Part shown: piece after piece, positions 42,898-55,430 of the stretch
How positions within the stretch are numbered: the stretch's first letter is position 1
How the letters are laid out: every line of letters begins with the position of its first letter
Origin: Humulus lupulus
Lineage: Eukaryota > Streptophyta > Magnoliopsida > Rosales > Cannabaceae
Assembly (NCBI RefSeq): GCF_963169125.1
Contig: NC_084795.1
Span: forward strand, 278,080,122-278,144,121
Length of the DNA: 64,000 nucleotides
Direction of reading: 5' to 3'
Notes under the pieces: generated by a model
Told to the model about the DNA's origin: nothing
Database searches by the model: none
Seen by the model: only the letters and a program-made list of their open reading frames with translations
Translations under genes and position numbers: made by a program

Positions 42898-44278
42898 TTT
42901 TCAATTTTCTTGGCTAACAATTTCAAACAAATTGAGACAATATGAGGACGGTATTGTTTTTTATATAGTCTTTGAAATTTCCCAAAAAAAATTCTAAACC
43001 TCTCAAATATTCCCTCCACAAGGTAAAACGCGTTTTCTTCTTGGGACAATGTGACCGTTGATGTTATAAATAATAAATAAATTTTTTTGGGCAGTAGGAT
43101 TTCGTGGTGCGCGTAAATGATACATGATGAAATATTGTTTTATTTAAAAAAAATACAAAGATAATACAACATATTTTTATCATATTATAATATTGTATTT
43201 ATAAAATAGTAATGCGAACTCGATGGGACAAGTCAATCTTTTCACAATTTGACCCAATGTCACAATTATTGAGGTCATGGGTCTTCTACTCTATCATTCA
43301 ACTATATCATTACTATTTGAACTTCAGGTATACTGTTAATAATATTATAATTTATAATACAAATTAATTTCCTCTAAAACATTATATTTTCACTAAAAAA
43401 AAAGTTAATAAATATTTATTTCATGGTTTTAAAACATATAAAAAAACCCACAATTCTATTTTTAATTTAGTACATAACATTTTACTTATATATTCTAAAT
43501 TGACCATTTGTAAAATACTATAGGTCTTGTAACATTTAACAAATGTGCAACATGTTCGTGTGTGGTCACATCTCCCAACTACTTATGTCACTGCCATATT
43601 TAATTTTGTACATTTTTCCTACCATTTAATTCAAGGCTTTCCTCCAATCTAGACTAGTCGAATTAGTACATATATAACTATTCATGAATGAGGTTCATTT
43701 AAAAATCCAAAAAGTAAGTGTTTTACATTTAGCCAAAAAGTAGGTTTTACATTACTTTTCGTTGCATAAAAACTAATATATATCCCTTATTTAGCCAGAA
43801 TTGTCCTAAAGTTGGTACATTTATGGTATGTTGATAATATGGACAAAAAATAATATTAATTGTGTCTATTTTTACTAGTATTTTAATATAAATTATATTT
43901 TCGTTGTTGAAATTTTTTTATTGACCCAAATTAAGAACTCAAGCAATGAAAGGCACAATTAAAAATATACACCAATTATCTTCACTTTCAATAACTTATA
44001 ATTTTAACTGCGAAACCCATACAAGTCATGTGACGTTCATGATAAAGCAAGCTGCTAATTAATTAAAACTTAACCAATTTGTTAGAATAACTGGTCCAAC
44101 TTATAGTAAGACACGTTTACATGTAACTAGAACATTGTTCTAACTTAATAACAACTCATGGTAGGAGAACCAATACAATATATTGTAGGTGAATTGTTAC
44201 GGAGAGGAGGTTACTAATAAATTTGTCATACTCTCAAAAGGGCTTGTCAGGTTTGTGGTAGGATTTCAAAGCAGGAAT
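42898..44278. other. Intergenic DNA
   Basis: AT-rich, no gene seen. Promoter of C1 at the left edge. Confidence 0.5.
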
Positions 44279-44650
44279 TCAGTCTACAGGAGTAATACTC
44301 TCCATCAAGGATGATGGGTTATTTAGTAGGTCTGCAATCTTCTCAACAACTTCATCAACACTCCTCGTCTGCTCTCTTGCCAAGCTGGAAGTCTTCAAAA
44401 GTTTGAATATTATTTCACTCAATTCAAACAAAAGGTCCCTAGCTTCAACACATTGTCGGTTAGCCTTTCGCCTTAGTCGCATCTCCTCCTCCAACTCATC
44501 TTCCAAAATGGGGCATCTCCTACACTTGACAACTTTATGAGCTAACTTGTGTCGACTCGAAATTGATGAACCCTTTTTCCTTGACGAACCAGGAGTCCCG
44601 AAAACCATGGGAGAAGCACTTTTTGGTGTACCGAATTCTCCGGAAGACAT
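44279..44650 (-). CDS. Family A small CxxC-coiled-coil protein, copy A2
   Basis: 123 codons, intact. Ser/Gly/Pro-rich N-terminus with two GTP-containing repeats (GEFGTPKSAS, MVFGTPGSSR), a basic patch (RHKLAHKVVK), C43-R-R-C46, then a charged coiled coil (about 48-112; EDELEEEMRLRRKANR ... LLFELSEIIFKLLKTSSLA). The N-terminus could be phosphorylated at Ser/Thr-Pro sites, which is inference. TATA-like TATTTAAA (minus) lies about 105 bp upstream near 44752-44760. Intact sister of the broken A1. No known family recognised. Confidence 0.7.
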   Translation of the reverse strand: MSSGEFGTPKSASPMVFGTPGSSRKKGSSISSRHKLAHKVVKCRRCPILEDELEEEMRLRRKANRQCVEARDLLFELSEIIFKLLKTSSLAREQTRSVDEVVEKIADLLNNPSSLMESITPVD

Positions 44651-45239
44651 TGTGTTACACTTTGTTTTTTAGTGTGTTGGGTCTATGAATGTTTCCAATA
44701 AGTTTATATTTTTTGGACTGCATTCTTTCAAGTAGAATAAACGAAATGCCTTTTAAATAGGTGTGCTTTAAGAAATATGAATAAAACTTATACACAAACA
44801 GACAACAATAATAGAATACGTCCACTTAGTATTTTGTTTGTTTGTGAGTGTCAACATGTCAAAACATTGAATAGTTTTTTACCATAAGTTGACATGACAT
44901 CACATTGTGGAAAATTTTCCAAATCGTGTTCAACCTTCCAATTTTTAATATACATTTTATTGTATTGTTACTATTGTATTCTATAGCTTCAACACATTAA
45001 AAGTAATTATAAATAATTCTGGTTCCATTCTAACTATAAATTTTAAATTATTACTTATGATTCATTACATAAGTAATTTAATAATCAAGCCAATTAGATA
45101 GTAAACACATATAAAGAGTGGAAGATTATTAAATAACTCAATAAAAATATTATATGAATATTATTGTTTATTTTATTTTTGTTTGAATTAAGTCTGTTTT
45201 ACTTTATGAACATATGTACATGAAATTATAAGTAATTGA

Positions 45240-46100
45240 AAATATTAAAGGATTACTATTGTTTCATATATTGTAACATTTTTAGTTATAACTAAAAAGT
45301 GTTATCATTGATATATATATATACTTGTAATCTATAAAAAAAAACGTTTGGATATTTATTTAATGGTTGGACATGGTTATTCCTGTGCACTTGAGTGTCA
45401 AAACCTAAATAATATATTATCTCCACAATTGAATGGTCATTCTTGTCCACTATTTCAATAGTAAAGTGGTCATTCACGTGCACTATTTCAATAGTAAATG
45501 GTCATTCGTGTTAAATAATATATTATGTCTCCAATTGAACGGTCATTCATGTCTACTATTCCAATAGTACAGTGGTCATTCACGCGCACTATTTCAATAG
45601 TAAACGGTCATTCGTATACACAATTTACAAAAGTAGTCTTACGTGTCTTTTCATATCATATCTTGCCAACTATTACTAAAACAATCCGATTATTTTTTTT
45701 TTAAATGTAGGTTTTTTTATATATAATTCGAAGATTGGTTTAATAAAACAAAATCCAACCTAATTGACCTGGTTTTTTTTTTTAAACATAATCCAAACTA
45801 GTTTTTTTTTTTCAAAATAACCCAACTATTACAAATCAATTTTCTCCACAAAACTAAAACTTTAAAATTATTTCTTATTTTTATATTAGAAAAGTAATAT
45901 AAATAATGAAGTCAATTACATAATAAACAAATATAAAAGTAAAATATGATTGAATAACTCAATTAAAATATTACCTGACTATTATCGTTTATTTTATTTT
46001 TGTTTTAATGAAGTTATGTTTTACATTATAGTCATTCAAATAATATCAAAACTAACTCAAATTATTAAATGAGTTCCAATGGCATTGTTTCATATATTGT
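45240..46100. repeat. ~827-bp direct duplication, first copy
   Basis: The segment starting at TTGTTTCATATATTGTA (about 45259) recurs from about 46086, and again in part at about 49240. Each copy begins with the same 130 bp (GTTATAACTAAAAAGTGTT ... TGGATATTTATTTAATGGTT) and leads into the ACTATT/AATAGT dyad block. Confidence 0.85.
45420..45620. repeat. Dyad block: CACTATTTCAATAGTAAA repeats
   Basis: Tandem ~33-bp units of the form GGTCATTC(A/G).GTGCACTATTTCAATAGTAAA; each holds the dyad ACTATT-NN-AATAGT. Four units here, four more at 46265-46460, two looser ones at 49398-49460, and related ones near 37400-37535 and 49820-49860. Possibly protein-binding sites or hairpin seeds. No coding frame. 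Confidence 0.85.
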
Positions 46101-46960
46101 ATTATTTTTTGTTATAACTAAAAAGTGTTGTCATTGATATATATATATACTCGTGATCTATAAAAAAAAAATTTCGATATTTATTTTATGGTTGGCCATG
46201 GCTTTTCCTGTGCACTTTTGCCAAAAGCTAAATAATATATTATCTCCACAATTGAAAGGGTCATTCATGTCCACTATTCCAATAGTAAAGTGGTCATTCA
46301 AGTGCACTATTTCAATAGTAAATGGTCATTCGTGTTAAATAAAATATTATATTCCAAATTGAACGGTCATTCATGTCCACTATTCCAATAGTACAGTGGT
46401 CATTCATGTGCACTATGTCAATAGTAAACGGTCATTCGTGTGCACTATTTACAAAAATAGTCTTACTTGTCTTTTATTACCATTTATTAATAAGATTGTG
46501 TTACATTTACCTTGTCATATCATATCTTGCTAACTATTACCAAAAAATCCGAATAATTTATTTTTTATAAAAAGTGTAGGTTTTTTTTATATATAATCCG
46601 ATTGTTGGTTTAATAAAAAAAATCCAACCTAATTGACCTTCTTTTTTTATAAAACATAATCCAAACTAGTTTTTTTTTCAAAATAATCCAACTATTACAA
46701 ATCTATTTTCTCCACAAAAGTAAAAATTTTAAATTATTACTTATTTTTATATTAGAAAAATAATATAAATAATGAAGTCAATTACACAATAAACAAATAT
46801 AAAAAATTAAAGATTGTTGAATAACTCAATTAAAATATTACCTGACTATTATTGTTTATTTTATTTTTGTTTGAATGAAGTTATGTTTTACATTATAGTC
46901 ATTCAAATAATTTTAAAACTAACTCAAATTATTAAATGAATGAATATTCATGATACAATG
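46086..46960. repeat. ~827-bp direct duplication, second copy
   Basis: Second copy of the block at 45259, with the dyad units at 46265-46460 and a shared tail (AAAACATAATCCAAACTAGTTTTT and TTACCTGACTATTAT..GTTTATT). Non-coding. Confidence 0.85.
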
Positions 46961-47235
46961 ATGGTGAAGCTTGTAACATATTGCATTTGAAAAAGACAAT
47001 TTTTTTTTATGGATTTTTTTTTTATGGTCTGAAGACATATTTAGTCGACATAAGAAAATGAATTTAACTTCTATGATTGAGAAAAGAGTTTACAAGCACA
47101 AATATATAATACATGCTTCCCCATTATACCCATTATGCACTTACCACTTTCAACCAATTAAAATCTATAAAAAAGAGTCGCACGGGTGCGGGTGTTTCGT
47201 ACGCCTGCACCACAGATTTTTCGTATATATATATA

Positions 47236-48354
47236 GGGAACTTCTTTGGTGCGGGCGTACAGAACGCCCGCATATACGATTTTTAATATATATTAGTTTA
47301 TATACATATATTAGTTTAAGTTTTGTGAGAGATTTTTAAATTTAGTCTGATTGTAGTTAGATTTTTACTGTCAGATTGTATCAATTAGTCAATGTTGTTG
47401 TATCAATTAGTCAATGTAGTCAGATTGTATTAATTAGTCAATGCTTCTACTATTAATATTAATTAGTTTATGATATATAACCTCTGCTTTTTTCTTTGTT
47501 TTTTCAAAGTTCACCCGTGACGGACAAAAACGTAAGTTAAAGGCCAAATATATGTATATGTATAGATTAGTAGCTTTCTCTCTACGTACGTTCAGGTAAT
47601 AATTAAGATCAATTAATCAGAACCTTGAATTTTACTATATTTTATTTAAATAATGACTTATTTTATTTATAAACACATGGAATGATTTTCCAAAGTGGCA
47701 TCATAACAATATTATTCTGCAGACTGCAGCGGGGAATGATAAAAATATTAGCTACCAATAATATCTATGAAGCTTAATTTATTTGAAAGTTAATTAAAGC
47801 CATTTTTTTTACTTTATAATCATATATAATACTCATGAATAAAGTAATATTCCAGTTCGGATTTGATTAAATATTCCCGTACTAAAATTATTATTAACGG
47901 TTATTTTAGAATATTTATAATAATGTGGAGATATTCCAGGCCAGACAATTAGTAGAGAAATAGTATATATATAATTATAGAGAAAAGAATACAAAGTAAA
48001 CGCTAGCTATAATATATAGTTTTGATTTTTAAATAATATAATGGTACGTACCTCCAAATTTTGATGAAAAAAAAATATTATTGTTAATCAGAAGTAAAAC
48101 CCTCTAAATGCATCTTTTGGTTATTATATTCTTAAATAAATTTTTTTGAAAAAGTAAGCTACATTAAGCTCCTACTAATCCAAAACCCCTCCACCTAGAA
48201 ATAATATAATAATAATGACACGTTTTCATCCTTTAATGTTCACTTCATTAAATATATATATAAATCTTAGAAAAAGTTGTGAAGTGATGTTGATTTAAAA
48301 AAAAAAAAAAAAACCGTATGGGGCGTTCCGTACACCCGCACATAAGAAATACCC
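47236..48354. mobile_element. Non-autonomous element with ~45-bp inverted ends
   Basis: Left end GGGAACTTCTTTGGTGCGGGCGTACAG... and reversed right end GGGTATTTCTTATGTGCGGGTGTACGG... agree over about 45 bp (TGCGGG.GTAC.GAACGCCC is common to both). Both sides abut TA repeats, so the target duplication cannot be placed. A further partial end (GGTGCGGGTGTTTCGTACG) sits just outside at 47184-47202, a sign of nesting. No transposase. GC-rich ends round an AT-rich body. Confidence 0.72.
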
Positions 48355-49235
48355 TATATATATATACCTAAACACTAACCACTTTCATTCAATTTTGAAA
48401 CCATAAAAATATCTATTAACTATTTTGTTTTACTTCAATAAAGCCAGCCGAAATCTCCTCTTCATAATAGTAAAATAATATATATTTTTTTCAATACCAA
48501 TAATTATCTACGCCAACAACTTCTTTTACAATTATCTTATTATTATTATTACTACATGCACGTGATTCCCCATAACACATTCTCACCAAAATAATATAAA
48601 CCATTGATTCATATTTCCAAATTCTAAATATCTTAACCATCTAACTATTTAGACTAGCTCCAAATAACTCAATTCAAATTGAATTCTGAATATCAAAGAA
48701 AATATACATATATATATTCCACTATTAATTAACTTAAATATTAAATACCACCAACTTCTTTGAACATAAGAAAAACAATCAACGTATTCCCATTTTAGTC
48801 GACATATATGTATATAGTCCATTAACTAGATTTTAATTTAATTATCCTTAATTTATCTATAATAGATATTAACAACTATCTTTAAACTCAAGGAACTTAA
48901 ATAATTAAATAGAGTATTTTCTAAACTTCAGACAAATACCAATTTTTTTGATAACCTAGTTCTATGGTAATCTATGCAATCATCTCACTTTTTTCTAAAA
49001 TTAATTAAAATAATACCACAACTAAAAGTATTATTTTAAATTAACACTATTAATGAACATGCCATAACTAAATAGCAAACAATTAAGTAACTGAGCTACT
49101 TGGATATTACACTAAAATATAGGCTATTATTAATATAACACTAGAAAATAAAATTAGTTAGAGTTAAACACTTAACATCCTGTGTAGAAAAAGCCAACTT
49201 CCAATTTTGGACTTTTACCGACTAAGTGAGTTCCA
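48355..49235. other. AT-rich DNA
   Basis: No gene or clear repeat seen. Confidence 0.5.
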
Positions 49236-49500
49236 ATGCTATTGTTTCATATATTGTAACATTTTTTGTTATATCTAAAAAGTGTTATCATTGATAATAT
49301 AAAACATTCTCGTAATCTATAAAAAAAGATTGGATATTTATTTAATTGTTGCCCATGCTTATTTCTCTCATCTTTTCACACGTGATTGATAGGTCATTCA
49401 TGTCCACTATTACAAAAGTACAGTTGTCATTCAAGTGCACTATTTTAATAGTAAGTGGTCAATCGCTAGCACTATTTAAACAGTTAATGGTCAATCATCT
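49236..49500. repeat. Third, partial copy of the 45-46 kb block
   Basis: Starts TTGTTTCATATATTGTAACA and runs into two drifted dyad units (CACTATTACAAAAGTACAG, CACTATTTTAATAGTAAG). More divergent than the other two copies. Confidence 0.8.
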
Positions 49501-50686
49501 TCCTTGTCTTTTTCTGAGTCAAAGGTACTATTATCTACTATTGTCCATGTCATGTTCTATAAATTTCACTCCTCCCCAATGATCAAAATTAGTATATTTG
49601 ATAAATAATTAACTTATTTTATGCTGTCAAACAAGGAATAGCATAATATTACAAAAATAGATAAATTAATATCAATGCATTTTTTTTCAATAATCTCACA
49701 CCTTCTTTAATTATTTTTCCTATAATACTATTCACAGCATTCCCATCATTTTAAATAAAAATCGATCCACCAACTAGTGATCATGCAAAATGAAAGATAA
49801 TTCTTGAACTCCCCCCACGTGCAATATTGCAATAGTCTATGGTCATTCGGTTCCACTATTTATATGAAAATTGATTTCTTATCTATTAACAAAGACTATC
49901 ATTCCCAAGAATTTGTACTATTATTATGATATTATATGTTTGTCTTGATATTTTTGTTTGTCCTCATCTATGATAAATATAAGTAACTATTTAAGTTGTA
50001 CAATGGTGTCATCCTCGCATGCACTTAATATTATTTGTCCTCTTCTATCTCATGAAGATCAATTTAATTATATACTATTTAACTTGTGCAGTGGTTGCAT
50101 TCCAACCATAAAAAGTACTTACACGTTGTAGTACTTACCCATGTGAGTTGTGAATTGTCAAAATATAATAACAAGTTAAAAAATAATTACCTATGAGTCA
50201 TTTCCGTGAAGTTGAAACAAGAATTAAAATAATGTATTTTTTTACAACGTTGTTGGGAAGAAGTTGGAAACGAGTGAAAAATTACACATAATTTATGGAC
50301 CACGTTTATAATATTGTAAAAAAATCACAAATTTTAGTAAATCATTTTAACAGTAAATAGATTTTCTAACTTAATTTCGAAAACAATTAAACATAATATT
50401 AATATATTTATTTTGCAAAACCCATGAAATCATCTTTTTTTCATAACTTGTTTAATTTTTTTTCAACAGGACACATTCATTGCTAATCTAGGGTAATATT
50501 TTAATATAAATACGACATAACAAACATTTAATAGAGAACAAAGATTCCATTAGAGATAAACCATTGCTTAACAAATTACATTAATATTCTAAGAAAGAGA
50601 AGGGATTGAAAAACATATTCTGAAATATGTAGTTCATTTCTCAAACAACGGAAATAAAGTATTAATAAAGACTACTAGATGAGCCA
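49501..50686. other. AT-rich DNA, no gene seen
   Basis: Contains one more TTGCAATAGTCTATGGTCATTCGG unit-like phrase near 49830 and the 3' flank of B2. Confidence 0.5.
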
Positions 50687-50980
50687 CTAAAGTTGGCTAA
50701 TTAGTTGGTTTAGGGTGATAATATCTCCCCCCATATCATCCACCAACCTCTCTAGAGAATATACACGATCTTTTAACAAGTCAAAAACACATTGCATCTC
50801 GTTCAGCTGGCCATTAAGTTGATTCACCGCAACTTCAATTTCTTCGTGCTTCAATTGCAGTTGCTCATAAGCAAACTCCACTTCTTCCGCGGCCCCGCAA
50901 ACACATCTTTCAGCATCAGCATACCCATGGCAATGGGGAACATCGGGGCAGTTCTGGTTGCATTGGTTGTTGGTGTCCAT
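50687..50980 (-). CDS. Family B small Cys/His-coiled-coil protein, copy B2
   Basis: 97 codons. N-terminal C7, C11 (CNQNCP), H16, C17, H18, then C26 and C28 (CVCG): the same metal-site plan as B1 with a shift of a residue. The rest is a strongly heptad helix (EEVEFAYEQLQLKHEEIEVA, LNEMQCVFDLLKDRVYSLER). A TATA box (minus CCTATAAATAC) at about 51077-51087, near 100 bp upstream, is almost the same as that of B1. Function unknown. Confidence 0.72.
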   Translation of the reverse strand: MDTNNQCNQNCPDVPHCHGYADAERCVCGAAEEVEFAYEQLQLKHEEIEVAVNQLNGQLNEMQCVFDLLKDRVYSLERLVDDMGGDIITLNQLISQL

Positions 50981-51515
50981 AGATGAACGTTAGGAAATAA
51001 CTACCAAAAGATTTAATAAGAATGGTTGAATGTTTAGATGGATGATTGTGGTTGAAAAGTAAATGTAGGATTTTTGTATTTATAGGCAAAGTCCTTACCA
51101 TGCTCCCAACAACTCCCCATGGTCTTGTCAAGTCATGCCATATATAATAATAACATTAAACCTCATGCACACACGGCAATTTAATGTAGTGTAAGGATGT
51201 GTTCGGAGCATATAGGGAGGAGATACTTCAACATTAATACGAATTGAATTTTTCAAGATTTTGGGATGATTAGTTTTGCATGTAAAGTAATAAATATATA
51301 TTTGGCACTGGAATGATTACTTAAAATAGAAAAACAATGAACTTAAAATGGTAGAGGCAATCACCATAGCACATAATAGAAATAGTTCACACTTAAAATA
51401 CCAAAAGTCTACAAACCACAGAAATTAAAAATTAAAAATATTGTAAATAACATAATCATAGTATGATATATATCTCCCCTTTGCCATCATTTTCGTAGAA
51501 CGTTGTTCAGAGTGT

Positions 51516-51809
51516 TCACGCTACGCCAAGTCTCTGTTGTTTTAACTCTTGTTTGGATATAGCACTCTTCAAATCTGCCATTTCCTTTTCTGCCGCTGCA
51601 TATTTTGCCATTATTTGTCCGGAAACATGCTCAATCTGCTCATGAAGAGTGGACTGAAGAACCATATTTCCATACAATCTTGTGCACGCATCACAACGCG
51701 TACTGACCATCGGGTGCATATACTCGTCCCTACCACTTCGCTGATTCGTTCCATCGGTCGAAGCTGCGCTCGACTCTCCGACGATTTCCTTTCTGTTGCG
51801 CCTGTTCAT
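51516..51809 (-). CDS. Family C small CxxC-coiled-coil protein, copy C2
   Basis: 97 codons. Basic/Ser-rich N-terminus (MNRRNRKEIVGESSAAS), C39-D-A-C42, then a helix (about 50-95) with KYAAAEKEMADLKSAI in line with the KYNAAANKMTTLSAAI of C1. Shorter at the C-terminus than C1. A TATA-like GATATAAG (minus) lies about 90 bp upstream. B2 and C2 are about 540 bp apart, while B1 and C1 are about 1.9 kb apart. Confidence 0.62.
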   Translation of the reverse strand: MNRRNRKEIVGESSAASTDGTNQRSGRDEYMHPMVSTRCDACTRLYGNMVLQSTLHEQIEHVSGQIMAKYAAAEKEMADLKSAISKQELKQQRLGVA

Positions 51810-52340
51810 ATCCTATCACTTCTGAGTTTTCTCTAGTAATGGGTTATTGTAAGAAGTTTGAGCTTTATTGGGTTGAGGCAACTATTGTTGCTTCTTATAT
51901 CATAATTTGAAAAAAATAAAATATTCCATCAAAATTATTTTGATATATTTTAATAATTTAAAAAAGTTGTCATAAATGCATAGATAAATTAGGTGTCATA
52001 AAAAAACTACATCCACCATTGTCATAATCACACATTTATGTTGAGTAGTTGAGTATTGAAGTTGTAAAATTTGACCAAATTGGAAAGCGTGCAATTGGGA
52101 TGGGTGATAGCTAAAAGACAAAAGCAATATTGACTTTCCATCTCCAACCATTCCACAAAAAGTTAACCGAAATAACTTATCTTTATTAATATATTATTTA
52201 TTTAATACTATTTAATATTATGTGAAGTATTATTAAATGTAACTAAAATCATCACAATTTTTATGAGCAATTAAATAATTTAATAAAATTAAAACTATTA
52301 ATTAATGAACATGACATAAGTACTGTAGATTATTAAAATT
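51810..52340. other. AT-rich DNA upstream of C2
   Basis: Presumed promoter of C2 at the left edge; otherwise no gene. Confidence 0.5.
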
Positions 52341-53200
52341 GGATATGTCCCTGTTATCCCCATTTCCTGTCGTGGGCCCGGGACGATGGTCTAGGGCCAT
52401 GGTCTGGGTGATTGGATATGGGCCCAGCACAGGCCTGCTTAGTACGGGAGTAACCAAGGACGACGGTCCAAGTGTGTTTCCGGACTCGGATGGTGTCCAG
52501 GAAGATGATCCATGACAGTCGCCCGAGAGACGTATGGCCAGTTGGGGATACGGTCGTGGTATACGCAAAACAATCCCGGAGCCTGGTAACCGGTCCGGGC
52601 CTATGGTAAACGAAGAGGGACAAAGGTAAACGAACCCGGGTCATGTCCTCCAGGTTGGCAAGAAAAGGCATCCATGACCCTGAAGCCGCCCCACGACTCG
52701 TGGGGGTTGTCCCACTTTTCACCTGCAAAAAAGTCCACCTCGGGATTGCACGCCGCTAGTTCAGACCTGCGCTTCCAGTACACTAACTGGCTTTCTCCGC
52801 TGAATCTCCCTCGTAACTCGGAGTGCCCAGACCAAAAGCACCATTTTGTCGGGTGAAATATAGTCCATGGGCCGCCCCATTGGGCCTTAATGATTCTTCG
52901 ACCTATGTATTTTTATCCTTTGTATTGGGCTTCCGCCAGAGAAGCCAAGAGTATCCACGCCTTTGATGGGCTCGGGTCATGCCTGGCCCAGACCCAGTGT
53001 TCCTATGAGCCTATAAATTCAGGCGATAGAGCACTGGGGAAAGGATCTCTCTTCGACTTGTATACAGTTACTCTGTCAAAACATGGAGAAAAACTCCATT
53101 GTAAGAGACTGTCCAATCTCTAATACAACTGACTCATGGACTAAGGCTCATTAACGCCCCAACCACGTAAAAATCATGTTTTTGTCTTCTAAATACCATT
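52341..53200 (+). mobile_element. LTR retrotransposon fragment
   Basis: GC-rich against its surroundings. Contains a TATA-like CCTATAAATTC near 53010 and a tail (AAAACTCCATTGTAAGAG, ACTGACTCATGGACTAAGG) that matches 9300-9530 in reverse. Overlapping open frames on both strands of 52300-52850 come from the high GC and have no domain. Confidence 0.65.
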
Positions 53201-54240
53201 CTAATAAGAAGCGGGCCCACAAATATAATTAATACACTAAACAAGCATAAACAGTCATATCATAATATAATTCATGTAATTATGCATATAATCATAAACA
53301 TGCACATAATATCCGTTTATGACCCCCTGAAACACTACTGAAGGCACTAAGCCTGATTAGCAAATTTGGGATGTTACAAAAGGCCTACTAATTTGGAAAT
53401 CACATCAGTTGTACTCACATTTTGCAACTTCCAAGCAAATTTCTCACAATTTTAAAGATTTTGACTGTGTCTAGTATTACTTATAGTACTAACATCTCCA
53501 ATATCTCTTTTACTTACTCAACATCCCTTGTAATGAAGAGAACAATAGAATTTATAGTCACTATTTGCAACCTCCGAGCTAACAACCTACGTCCACTTAG
53601 TGTTTTTATTGATGTTGAATCTCAATGATGTGATCAAAGAACTACGGTTCTTGAGTTTCAAAAGCCTTAGGAGAATTACAACAAAATAGTGGATGATCAC
53701 ACTTACGCTCTTTCTATCATTACTAAAAAAAAGGTTCAGAAGTCCCTTCCTTGAGCCCTCTCATTCATATTTATAGGCTGAAGGGGGTTACCTGAACCAT
53801 TCAGCCTTAATATCAGCGTATGAAGGCAACAAAGAGGAAATAATAAATGCAGTTATTACAAGATTACATGTCTTTAAAGGAAATAAACCAAGTATGCGAC
53901 CAAGCTGGTCGCATCTAATCGCGAGATCTGATGAAGCAAGAAGGAGCTGGTGTATAGTCCAACAACACCTTTTCACTTTGACGCTGCCCCGTGCCAACCA
54001 CGTGTGAGAAATTATTGCCACGCCATCATAAGCCATTTTTGAGTAAACACCCACTTCGTTACTCAGGAGCCCTAATAATGAGGAAAACACATCAATTATA
54101 CCCAAAAATTGCAACCTCCAACCTAATCTATTTGTAACCATTAATTAATTAGGTGAATAGGTATAATATTTGGAACATTTGACTATGGCTAGTGCCACTA
54201 ATAGTGCTTGTTCCATGCATTTTTCGCCCTACTACCTGTA
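53201..54240 (-). mobile_element. LTR-like fragment
   Basis: Contains, on the minus strand, a TATA box (CCTATAAATATGAATGAG near 53764-53781) followed by leader-like sequence. The GC-richer part at 53890-54060 has the small dyad GCGACCAAGCTGGTCGC. No paired LTR or coding domain. Confidence 0.45.
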
Positions 54241-55430
54241 CGCCCTAAATATCCACGAGTTATTAGCGAGCTGGAAAAGGGCATAACTGTTAGGAAAAAT
54301 AATATTGCCTCAATGGAAATGGTAAGATAATGTTACAACTCTATGCAAAATATTACAATGGACAAGATTGATTAAATAAAGTGTTACAACTCTATAACTG
54401 AAAATACAAATAAAACAAAGGAAATGAAGAAGATGATGAAGAAGAAGAGAATAGTAAAGTACAACTCAAAACAAAAGTTACAAGTAAAATAAAGTGTTTG
54501 GACCAAATGAAGAGATTACAACTCTTAAACAAAATATACAAGTAAATAAAACAAGAGAATAAGAAGAAGAACAATGGAATAAAAGGAAGAACATAAACCA
54601 CAAACAAACTCTCACTTACACAACCTAAGTGAAGAGGATTGGGGATCACCAACTTGAACAAGGTTTAAAACCTTTGTCCAAAAGCTTATTTCCCCCTAAC
54701 TCAAGCACTAAGGGATTTCTCTCAGATTTTGGAAATGCTTTCTGGAATAATCAAGCCTCAAGGTGTTTCTAGCCAAGTGCTCTAGTGGATAGAAATGGTG
54801 TGTCTTACAAGTGAGCATTAGGCTCCTATTTATAGAGTTTAGAGACACCCTTTGAATTTCAAATTCCACCAACCCCCATGGCTGTTACCAATGATTAATT
54901 GGGTGTTTTATGGAATTAAAATAGAGAATTGGGAGTTACTAAGCTGTTGGAATCGTTCAAAGTTGGATAAAAAACTGAAATTATAGAAGCTGTCAGGCAT
55001 TAGGGCCGCGGCGCTAGTTCCAGGCGCCGCGGCCCTCAGTCAATTTCAGCAACACTTTTTTCAGTTTTTTCCAAAACGTTCCAATTTATTCCCACTTGAT
55101 TTTGTAACTTCCATACACAATATGGGAGTTAAAATCACATCTCTATCAACCATTTCTCATATGGCTTTAAGAAATTCATCTCAATATTGTGTAACAACAA
55201 ATCTACACAATAATGGGTGATATTTAGGAGTTACAAATTTGTGATGAATTTGTAACACCAAATATGTTACATGTTTGGATATTTCACATATATCCAAATA
55301 ATGTAACTCTCTACTATATGTTACAATATGTGACACTCTATGTCACATTTATTTAATTTAAAACATTATATTATAAAATAATATAATATTACATTATATT
55401 ATAAAATAATATAACAATAACCCTATCAGC
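54241..55430 (-). mobile_element. Retroelement-like fragment with a GC hairpin
   Basis: A TATA box on the minus strand (CTCTATAAATAGGAGCC near 54822-54838) and a purine-rich stretch at 54400-54470. Holds the GC palindrome at 55003-55035. No coding domain. The LTR boundaries cannot be set. Confidence 0.4.
55003..55035. repeat. GC-only hairpin in AT-rich DNA
   Basis: Twelve-base arms GGGCCGCGGCGC and GCGCCGCGGCCC with the loop TAGTTCCAG. The arms have no A or T, against a flanking composition of mostly A/T. Confidence 0.95.

Noticed and set aside
52302..52856. Several overlapping 60-124 codon frames on both strands
   Set aside because: They arise from the high GC of an LTR fragment; none has a domain and they overlap each other.
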